Source: Cystobacter ferrugineus
Lineage (GTDB): Bacteria > Myxococcota > Myxococcia > Myxococcales > Myxococcaceae
Assembly: GCF_001887355.1 (NCBI RefSeq)
Contig: NZ_MPIN01000002.1
Coordinates: 780,508 to 844,507 of the forward strand
DNA length: 64,000 bases
Direction of reading: 5' to 3'
Shown here: piece by piece, positions 31,914-39,375 of the stretch
How positions within the stretch are numbered: the first letter of the stretch is position 1
Layout of the letters: every line of letters starts with the position of its first letter
The notes under the pieces: generated by a model
Database searches by the model: none
What the model was told of the DNA's origin: nothing
Seen by the model: only the letters and a program-made list of their open reading frames with translations
Made by a program: the position numbers and the translations under genes

Positions 31914-34900
31914 GGCGCACCTCCAGTCAAATCCTCTGGCAACTTGAGTGCCGCGCGGAACTGTTTCGTCTTCTCCAATATCAGGGATTCCTCTACCTCA
32001 ATGACCCGTGTTCCTCGTGCATTTCTTCGCAGGAAATCTGTCAGCTTCTCCTTTGTCGGCCCACTCAGCTTGTCGGTGACGACAAGGAACGGGTCCCCTC
32101 GTGGGGACTTCGCCGCGTCCGCGAGTTGATCAAGTAGGTGTTGGAGCTGCTTAACCAGCGCTCCCTGTTGCTCATTGAGCCTGCTGCCGTTCTGCCCGGC
32201 ACGCCAAGTATCGAGCGCTTTGCGCCACCTTGCTTCATTCCAGCCTTTTACTTCCACCCCATGTTGCAGCTTGGACTCCATCATCGCCGTAAGCACGTTG
32301 TCGATGATGTGCCCCTCTTTCATTTTCACCTGCCGCCCGGTCAGCCGGAAGCCCGGGAAGAGCTTCTGTGCATTGCGCTCTGTCAGCATCTCCGCCACGA
32401 TGCCTCGTAGTCGCTCGCGCATCCGTCTTTGGAGTTTTAGATTTCCCGATTCGGCCGCTGCCTGTTGGAAGTCCTTCCACGGCATCATCTTGTCCCTGGC
32501 CATGAAGTTGAGATCCTCCACGGCCAGCCCTGTTGAACGCAGCCAGCTCAGGTCCACGCGGCCCTTGCATACTTTCTTTGCCAGTTCAGTCACTGCCTCT
32601 ACTTCTAGTTCTGGGTGACTGACGAGCCACTCGGCCTCCTTCAAGAAGGTGAGCGGATCCTTCAGGCTTGGCGCGCCTGACCGGTGCAGCAGTCCAGGTA
32701 ACGTCGACTTCACCGCACCACGAGTGGAGGAGAGCAGCGAGTCCACCGCAGCGAGATAAGCCTGCGCCTTGTCGGCCGGCAGGGCGGCCGCGCGCCGTGC
32801 CACCGCGTTGTAGGCGCTCGCCATCTCTTGGCTCTCCACCGACAACTGTTTCAGCGCCTCCAGTGTCTTCTCGGCCACCTCGGCCGCTAGCCCCGCGCTG
32901 CGAATGCCCCCGAGGGCCCTTGCGGCGGCCATCTCCCCGCGTATGGCGAAGAAGGTCTGCTTGAAGGCCTCGGCGCCGCCAGGAAGGGAAAACCGCAGTC
33001 CTTCTGTTGTCGCAACCGCCCTGCCCTCGGCGAGCATCCGCTCCAGCGTTTTCACCAGAGCCTGGACGGACTCCACCGACTCACGCAGTCCGGACGAGGC
33101 CCGGGCGCCAGCCGCGCTCAACGCCAGCCTTCCCCGGTGTACCAGCTCGCGTCCTATGCCTGAGGTGGCGAGCTTGTAGATGTCCCGGCCACCTAGCACC
33201 GCCATGGCCGCGTCATGTACCGCGAGAAAGTCCCGTCCCTCGGGCGTCCGCGACAGCTCGTCCCGGTACGTGTCCACCACCGCCAGAGTCGCCACCAACG
33301 AGATGCGGCCCACGAAGAGGCGCACCGCCGCTCCGCGTGCCGCCGCCAGCGTGCCGCCTCGCGCGGCCGTGGCTGGCACGCCTGTCAACAGCGGTGCCCG
33401 CGTCAGGGCAGAAACGGCGCTGTACACCATGTGCATCTCGCTGATGCGGCTCACTGCCGACCACACCAGTGACTTGTCCGGCGTGGAAGCGAGCAGAGCC
33501 AGTTCCATGGCCGTCATCAGGTGCGTGCGCGGTTGTGGCCCGTGCACTTCCACCCGCACCCATTCCAGTGGGTGCAGGGCCCGACTGCGCGGCGCCTCGT
33601 CCACCGAGGGCAGATAGCGCGCCTGGAATTCCTGCTGCACCGGCTTGAAGTACAGGGCCATGCGCTTGGTGGGCCCCACCGCTTCTCCGGGCAGAGCGGG
33701 TTCGGCTCCCAGGTGAACTCCCTGCTGCTCCTCCCACGTCTCCGGCGCCACCAACATCGTGGACATCAGCCCAGAGGGGACGTTGAGCAGGTATGTCCTC
33801 TCGCCCTCACGCCCCAGGTGGAAGGTGGGTAGGGACTCGAGGAGGTCCAGCACGAGGGGAAACGAGGCGAGTGCCTTCTGGGTGAAGGCCTGTCCCAGCA
33901 ACACCTTGCTGTCCGACGCGTTGCTGCCGAGCAGCTTCTCCAGTGCCCCACTCGAAGTGAGCTTGCGCTCCAGCGGTGGAAACTCCCGGTCAGGCGTGGA
34001 CACCACCACACGCGCTAGCAGGTGCACTGCCTCCTCCTTCATGTCGGAGGTGAGCGCATGGCTTGTGAGGAGGGTGTTGAAGATGCCCAGCCGCTCGTTT
34101 GGGGTGAGGAGGGCGAGCACGTCGTGATCGAGGGAGACAAGGGGCTGGGGCGCTTGCGGTGTCGCCGTGGCGAGGGCTGTCTGAAGAAGCTCTCGTCGCA
34201 GGGCCGCCAACCCGCCCGTACCGGTCCCCAGCCCCGGCCGCCAGTCCCCCGGTCGAATGAGGAGCGTGCCTGGGTAGTACCAGTAGGCACTGCCCTCGAG
34301 GTCCTCAAGCGGGTCGGGAACGCCAGCAACGGTGTTGAATTCGGCGCTGTAGCCCCGCCAGCGCCCGTCTTCCCCGGGGATGATGACACGCGGGCTTCCA
34401 CGTGGTGCGTTGCGCACGCGCAGTTCCGCACGCTCCAGGGACGTCTCCTCGGTGAGCAGCAGCAGGGTGCGCACCTGGACGCTGGAGCCATCGGCGAAAT
34501 AGAAGCGGCCCACCACGCTGCCCGGGGCGAGGACGGGCGAGCCCTCCATGACGCTGTAGCTCGCCTTGAAGCGTTTGGAGCGCAGAGCAATGGCCTTTCG
34601 CAGGGGCTCCGCGGCCTCTCCGAGGAGGTGTCCGCGCTGCGACTCGTCCCTCAAAGGCCCAAGCGCCTGGAGGTACCGGTCGAAGTAGCTCTGCCCGGCC
34701 ACGTCCAGAATGCCAGAGCGTTGAGCCCAGCGCAGGCCTCGCTCCACCAGTGCGGTGGCCCCGGCCCTGTTCAGGGAGGCCGCCGAAAGCTGGGAGCGGC
34801 TCCAAGCGACATCCGTCTCCAGATGCGCATCCAGGGCACGCCGCATGGTGGCGAGCAACTCCGGCACGAGCGCTGGCGGGTGGCGCACGCGTACGCAGAC

Positions 34901-35869
34901 GTGGAGGCCTTCCACAGCGCTGGAGGGAGGCGCACGGGGCTCGATGTCGAAAGCGCCCACCGCCGAGGCATCTCCGAAGAGCCGCGAGGCTATTTCCTCG
35001 CGCGAGGCATACCCGGGAACCCAGAGCAGCTCGGGCCGAGCCGGATCCACTTGAACGGGGAACGGAGCCAGTTCGGAAGAGACGACGGCCTGCGCGCTGG
35101 CCTCGTCCTCGAGCGTGTCCTCCTGCTCGAACTCGGACGGCTCGTCCTCCAACCACTCTGGCGGAATGTCCTCCATGGGCGGGAGGCGCCAGGCGCGCTC
35201 CAGGGCGGGCTTCCCCGCGTGCTTCCAGTCCCATTCATAGGTGAGGGTGAGGTGCTCGCCGGCGCCCACTCCCTCCGGGACGTCTACCACCACCTCCTCC
35301 CGTCCGCGCTCGCGGTTGACTACCCGCGGCAGGGCCTCGGGCGGGAAGGCCTCGAGCGAGTCCACCCGCAGCCGCTGGTCCTCGCCCCAACCGAGCGCCG
35401 CCGCGGCGATGACTTCTCCACCTGCCTTCACCACCAATCGGCCGGGATCCACCACACGGAGGGCGAGCACGCCTTCCTTCCAATCTTCCAGACGGGGGCC
35501 GAGGGCTTCCGCTCGCGAATGCGCCTCGGCCGAGAGCGTCACCCTCACGCATCTCAACTCCGCGCCGGCCGCGCTCATGCTGACCACGAGACAGCTCGCG
35601 AGCAGGAGGGCCTGGAAACCTCTCGCCCCATGGAGCCGACGAACGTCCCCTGCCCTTCCCCCCGCCAACTCCCACCGGCTGAGGGCCGAAACCACGGGCC
35701 CCGTGCTGGTGCCTGGCTGTCTGGGCGCCGGTGCTCCGGAGCCGGGGCCTGACTCGACCAGGTGCTCGCACGTGTAACTCCCCCCCCAGCGCACCAGGGC
35801 CACCAGGATGGTGCCGAGGCTGTCCCCGTCAGGGCGTTTCCGGACGACGATTGCGTAGTCCTTCGCCAT
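31910..35869 (-). CDS. Large exported polymorphic toxin with C-terminal PD-(D/E)xK nuclease-like domain
   Basis: From ATG 35869 this is 1319 residues; the start is uncertain. A signal-like segment (FQALLLASCLVVSMSAAGA) lies about 80 residues in, so the true start may be further downstream. The middle is a long alpha/beta body with TM-prone Ala-rich stretches. The last 200 residues form a distinct domain: LRGIVAEMLTERNAQKLFPG, EGHIIDNVLTAMMES, then HGVEVKGWNEARW. The D...E-x-K pattern is that of restriction-type toxins. The following gene overlaps it and is the likely immunity gene. Delivery route unknown. Confidence 0.65.
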   Translation of the reverse strand: MAKDYAIVVRKRPDGDSLGTILVALVRWGGSYTCEHLVESGPGSGAPAPRQPGTSTGPVVSALSRWELAGGRAGDVRRLHGARGFQALLLASCLVVSMSAAGAELRCVRVTLSAEAHSRAEALGPRLEDWKEGVLALRVVDPGRLVVKAGGEVIAAAALGWGEDQRLRVDSLEAFPPEALPRVVNRERGREEVVVDVPEGVGAGEHLTLTYEWDWKHAGKPALERAWRLPPMEDIPPEWLEDEPSEFEQEDTLEDEASAQAVVSSELAPFPVQVDPARPELLWVPGYASREEIASRLFGDASAVGAFDIEPRAPPSSAVEGLHVCVRVRHPPALVPELLATMRRALDAHLETDVAWSRSQLSAASLNRAGATALVERGLRWAQRSGILDVAGQSYFDRYLQALGPLRDESQRGHLLGEAAEPLRKAIALRSKRFKASYSVMEGSPVLAPGSVVGRFYFADGSSVQVRTLLLLTEETSLERAELRVRNAPRGSPRVIIPGEDGRWRGYSAEFNTVAGVPDPLEDLEGSAYWYYPGTLLIRPGDWRPGLGTGTGGLAALRRELLQTALATATPQAPQPLVSLDHDVLALLTPNERLGIFNTLLTSHALTSDMKEEAVHLLARVVVSTPDREFPPLERKLTSSGALEKLLGSNASDSKVLLGQAFTQKALASFPLVLDLLESLPTFHLGREGERTYLLNVPSGLMSTMLVAPETWEEQQGVHLGAEPALPGEAVGPTKRMALYFKPVQQEFQARYLPSVDEAPRSRALHPLEWVRVEVHGPQPRTHLMTAMELALLASTPDKSLVWSAVSRISEMHMVYSAVSALTRAPLLTGVPATAARGGTLAAARGAAVRLFVGRISLVATLAVVDTYRDELSRTPEGRDFLAVHDAAMAVLGGRDIYKLATSGIGRELVHRGRLALSAAGARASSGLRESVESVQALVKTLERMLAEGRAVATTEGLRFSLPGGAEAFKQTFFAIRGEMAAARALGGIRSAGLAAEVAEKTLEALKQLSVESQEMASAYNAVARRAAALPADKAQAYLAAVDSLLSSTRGAVKSTLPGLLHRSGAPSLKDPLTFLKEAEWLVSHPELEVEAVTELAKKVCKGRVDLSWLRSTGLAVEDLNFMARDKMMPWKDFQQAAAESGNLKLQRRMRERLRGIVAEMLTERNAQKLFPGFRLTGRQVKMKEGHIIDNVLTAMMESKLQHGVEVKGWNEARWRKALDTWRAGQNGSRLNEQQGALVKQLQHLLDQLADAAKSPRGDPFLVVTDKLSGPTKEKLTDFLRRNARGTRVIEVEESLILEKTKQFRAALKLPEDLTGGAP

Positions 35870-36044
35870 GCGGGGTGCCCCTTGAAACGACAACCGCCCG
35901 AAAAGATAGCCGCTGCCGCTCACTGCCCAGAAAGTAGGTTGGGGCACCTTCCATGGTGGAGTGCTGCCCTGTCAACTCTGTCGGACTGAGCGGGTATTGG
36001 TCGGTGGGGACATCCCAGCGTGAGGCTCCAGGGATCCGCGCACG

Positions 36045-36224
36045 ATGAGGACTCGCCTTTGGGCCGTGCTGCTGCGTTCGAATGGGCGGGTGAGGACGAT
36101 GGATGCCCAGGTGAGGACGCTGATGGAAGAGATGGCGAGAAGCACACAGGCCCCCCGGGCCCTGGTGTACGGCTGCTCCGACGAGGGCCAGGTCGGAGCC
36201 TTCATCATCGCGAGGGAGACATGA
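36045..36224 (+). CDS. Small ORF before the PAAR-like gene
   Basis: This is a 59-residue frame (MRTRLWAVLLRSNGRVRTMD, then QAPRALVYGCSDEGQVGAFI) whose stop overlaps the ATG of the PAAR-like gene (ATGA). The overlap and codon bias support translation. It may be a complete small partner or the C-terminal end of a larger lost gene, since there is no good ribosome site before 36045. Confidence 0.4.
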   Translation: MRTRLWAVLLRSNGRVRTMDAQVRTLMEEMARSTQAPRALVYGCSDEGQVGAFIIARET

Positions 36225-36638
36225 GCAAGACATTCGCGAACGGGCGCACCATCGTCCACAAGGGCGATGGCAGGACCAACGTCTCCGCGGCACCCGACGT
36301 GTGCAAGACGCCCTCCCCAGGTGGGCCCGTGCCGGTGCCCTACGTCAACCTGGCCAAGGACAGCGACCTGTCCGAAGGCAGCACGACCGTGGAGCTCGAA
36401 GGCCATCTGGTGGCGCTGAAGGGCTCCGCCCTGGGCACGAGCACGGGGGGACGAGGCCGGAACGGCGGGCGGGGGACTCATCTCCTCCAAGACGAAGGGA
36501 AAGATGACCTGGGGCACCTACAGCCTGGACGTGAAGTTCGAGGGCTAGGGGGTGGTGCGCTTCATGGACGTCACCCAGCACAATGGGAACACCTCCAACA
36601 CGGCGTTCCGACTCGGAGGCGCGCTTCCCTGGAGCTGA
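36221..36638 (+). pseudogene. DUF4150 PAAR-like gene with frameshift and nonsense codon
   Basis: ATG 36221 starts MSKTFANGRTIVHKGDGRTN, then SAAPDVCKTPSPGGPVPVPY, the hallmark of DUF4150 PAAR-like proteins that cap type VI or related contractile injection spikes. At a run of six G (36445-36450) the frame slips by one base. The +1 frame carries the rest (AGGGLISSKTKGKMTWGTYS) up to an in-frame TAG at 36546, after which VVRFMDVTQHNGNTSNTAF, the normal end of the family, still reads to TGA at 36636. Two independent lesions indicate decay. Confidence 0.78.
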
Positions 36639-36733
36639 TGCTCCGCTCCGGAAGGCCTTTCGACTTCGAACCAGACTGGCCCGTGCGCCGCCAGCGTGAA
36701 GCCCTCGCCTGCTGGCATATCGAGAGACTTTGA
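36638..36733 (+). pseudogene. Truncated ORF following the PAAR-like pseudogene
   Basis: ATG 36638 overlaps the old stop of the PAAR-like gene (TGATG) and opens a 31-codon frame (MLRSGRPFDFEPDWPVRRQR). The overlap suggests it was once the start of a co-translated partner. It ends at 36733 and nothing continues it, consistent with decay of the whole locus. Confidence 0.3.
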
Positions 36734-36772
36734 GCGCGCGGCAGGCCCATTCCAGAACAACCTCCCCCAGCG

Positions 36773-37960
36773 TCACCCGACCCGGGCCCGGGGCCGGCGC
36801 ACCTTCACCGCGCCGCACGCCCGGGCATGTCGTGCCAGGGCCTCGTCGAGCGCCGCGTCGTCCAGCTTCACGCCCTTCTCCCTCCACAACTTCTCCACAT
36901 GCAGCACGTCCTCCTTCACGCGCGCTTCCAACCTGCCCACAAGTTGTCCACGGTGTAGCAGCGGGCAGACGTACCAGCCCCAGCGCCGCTGCTCCCCGGG
37001 TTTGTACACCTCCCAGACGTACTCGAAGCCGAAGAGCTGCTTCACCAGCGCCCGGTCCCACAGCAGTGGATCCAACGGGCCCAGTATCCGCATCCGCTCG
37101 TCCGGCGCCGTCACCGGCCGGGAGCGGAAGCCCGCCGGAGCCAGGTAGCGCCGCGGCGCTCCAGGCAACACCACCTCCTCCAATACACCCTCGCGCACCA
37201 GCGCATCCGGCAGGGTGGAGCCGCGCACCGGGGACAGCATGGACCAGTGCGCCCCCGCCCCGCGTGACAGCAGCCCCGCCGCCTCCACGCGCTCGCCGAG
37301 CGCCCAGCGCAGGAAGCCTTCCTCCGTGGTGTACCCCGGCGAGGCGTGCGCCACCTCCGGCAGGGCCCGGTGCGGCACGTCGTAGCGCTTGCCCCCGGGA
37401 CTCCGGCCGCACACGACGACGTCACAGCGCGTCCACAGCACCTCCAGCGCCATGCTGCTGGCCTTCGCCGTGCCCTTCCACCCACTCCAGTCGAGGGGCT
37501 TCACCGCGCCGTGGTCGGTGAGCTCCGCGGCGCTCAGCGGGCCATGGGCCTCCAGCTCCTCCAGCACGGCGCTCAGCACGGACGCGGGCAGCCGCTCGAG
37601 CCGCGTGGCGAGCCCCCACCACGGCGCCTCCAGGGAGCGCTCGCGGTAGTGGGGAAAGGCGGAGGCGGGCAGCAGGCAGCGCTCCTTCGCCCAGTGCTCG
37701 AAGGCATGGCCCGGATAGAGGTGGCGGTACACGTCCCCCCGCTCGAGGCCCTCCACCCGCGCGAGCGCCACCAGGTCCGCGTTGGTGCCAATCACGTCGA
37801 GGGGATCCAACTGGATGTGGCGCAAGTGGCGCAGCAGCGCGCGCACGCCCTCGGCACCGGGGGGATGGAAAGGCGCGGCGAGGGCCAGGTGGCTGACGAG
37901 GAACGCGCGCGCCTCGTCGGCGGGCAGCGTCACGGCGGGAGGAGGAGTCGTCTTCGGCAC
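36773..37960 (-). CDS. Winged-helix DNA glycosylase, YcaQ/AlkX-like
   Basis: This is a 395-residue protein of the HTH_42 (AlkZ/YcaQ) superfamily, which unhooks bulky N7 adducts and interstrand crosslinks from DNA. The catalytic QxD motif is visible in LRHIQLDPLDVIGTNADLVA; AlkZ proper has QxQ, so it groups with the AlkX/YcaQ type. Further family features are DVYRHLYPGHAFEHWAKERC with an EHW-type segment, and a C-terminal part with ILGPLDPLLWDRALVKQLFG, YKPGEQRRWGWYVCPLL and GRLEARVKED. The start is GTG. It may act as self-resistance to DNA-alkylating metabolites, which myxobacteria can make, though no such cluster is in the window. Confidence 0.87.
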   Translation of the reverse strand: MPKTTPPPAVTLPADEARAFLVSHLALAAPFHPPGAEGVRALLRHLRHIQLDPLDVIGTNADLVALARVEGLERGDVYRHLYPGHAFEHWAKERCLLPASAFPHYRERSLEAPWWGLATRLERLPASVLSAVLEELEAHGPLSAAELTDHGAVKPLDWSGWKGTAKASSMALEVLWTRCDVVVCGRSPGGKRYDVPHRALPEVAHASPGYTTEEGFLRWALGERVEAAGLLSRGAGAHWSMLSPVRGSTLPDALVREGVLEEVVLPGAPRRYLAPAGFRSRPVTAPDERMRILGPLDPLLWDRALVKQLFGFEYVWEVYKPGEQRRWGWYVCPLLHRGQLVGRLEARVKEDVLHVEKLWREKGVKLDDAALDEALARHARACGAVKVRRPRARVG

Positions 37961-37992
37961 GGGCGGACACGAAAAGGGCGGACCCGCTCATC

Positions 37993-39084
37993 CTACCGTG
38001 GGCAACGGCTCAACTCCTCACCCTTCCAGCACCACGCGCCCACCTCGCCGCGCAGCGCCTTCAATCCCTCATCACCCCGCCAGCCCGTCAGCGCGCGTCC
38101 CTCCCCGAGCCAGGACATTCCCCGGGGCAGGCGCAATTCGAGCTGGCCGGAGGCCATCACCGGCACGAGCCAGGCCTCTCCAGCGAGGCCCTGGCGGCGG
38201 GAGCACCCCATGAACGCGCAGGGCGAGCCGCGGATCCGCCGGCGCCGCTCCCTCCCGGCGCCAAACCACATCCCCACCTTCTTCACCGCGAGCTGACGCG
38301 CGCCCGCCGCCTCGTCGAACTCCAGGATGCGAAGCCAGACATCTCCCCGGCTCCCCTCCGGCTCCTCCTGCTTCGTATAGGACAGGAACGCGTGCGCGGG
38401 CCGTCCCACGAGCGACGTCACGTCGAGCACCCACAGGGGGGCCGTCTCGTACCGGGGATCGTCCTCGAAGCGATAGCGGCGGCCATTCTTCAGCAGGAAC
38501 CCGAAGGGGCTGTTGCGCCCCACGAGCATGAGGGCCGAGGGCGCGCCCGAGGGAGGCCGGCGCCAGGCCAGCCTGCCCGAGGCCCGGAAGGCCAGGGCCT
38601 TCAAGGCCATCACCTCGGCGGGTGGAAGCGTGTGGGGCGGCAGCCGCGCGTGGAGCCCGGCCAGCGGCACCAGCTCGGAAGGCATCCGCTTCACATGGCG
38701 GGGTGCGCAGTCCAGGGGCGTCCGGCTGCACACGGGAGAGCGACGGGCCAGGCACTTCCCCACGAGCCTGCTTCCAGGCCCACCCCGTGTCACGGCCTCG
38801 CAGAGTGTGCGCCGCGTGTCCTCGTCCCTCGCCGGCAGCCAGCAGGCGACGCCCTGACGCCAGGGCTCGCGCAGGGAGATCTTCACATCCGCTCCCACCG
38901 GGCAGTGGTCCTCCGCGTCCCCAGGTGGCTCCCCGGGCCGGGGCAATGGCTCGATCGAGACCTCCACGCCGTGCATCGTCTGGAGCAGCTCCTGGACACG
39001 CTCGTCGGCGGACGGGGCCTCGCCTCCGCCCGGCGCACCGCCCAGCACCGCCGCGAGCCACACCACGAGGATCATCGAGGGCAT
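37993..39084 (-). CDS. Exported protein of unknown function
   Basis: This is a 363-residue protein with a short signal peptide (MILVVWLAAVLGGAPGGGEA). The mature protein holds about eight cysteines (EDHCPVGAD, GVACWLPARD, VGKCLARRSPVCSRTPLDC), suggesting disulfide bonds outside the cytoplasm. The C-terminal half is beta-rich with PLWVLDVTSLVGRPAHAFLS and ARQLAVKKVGMWFG. No family is recognised. It is upstream of the glycosylase on the same strand, 32 bases apart, and may share its transcript. Confidence 0.65.
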   Translation of the reverse strand: MPSMILVVWLAAVLGGAPGGGEAPSADERVQELLQTMHGVEVSIEPLPRPGEPPGDAEDHCPVGADVKISLREPWRQGVACWLPARDEDTRRTLCEAVTRGGPGSRLVGKCLARRSPVCSRTPLDCAPRHVKRMPSELVPLAGLHARLPPHTLPPAEVMALKALAFRASGRLAWRRPPSGAPSALMLVGRNSPFGFLLKNGRRYRFEDDPRYETAPLWVLDVTSLVGRPAHAFLSYTKQEEPEGSRGDVWLRILEFDEAAGARQLAVKKVGMWFGAGRERRRRIRGSPCAFMGCSRRQGLAGEAWLVPVMASGQLELRLPRGMSWLGEGRALTGWRGDEGLKALRGEVGAWCWKGEELSRCPR

Positions 39085-39375
39085 CACCCTTCTCTTCGGC
39101 GACGTGCATCAACCGGCCGAGCGAGCCCCGCACGAGAATCCAAGGCAATACCCTCCTGCTCCAGACGCTGTCCGTCCAACAAAACCCGCTCCGAAAAGGC
39201 TCACATGTGGAGGTTTCAGGACGAAGGGCTCGTCCGCACCCCTGCCCGAGTTGAGTCTTTTGCCACATCATGAGTTTCCAATTTATCCGGGTTGTACATC
39301 TTTATGTCTTGATTGTCGGCGGAAGTCGGCGCAGGTGGGCGCGCGACGAGGCCGGTTGTGCACGGGGGGAGAGCC

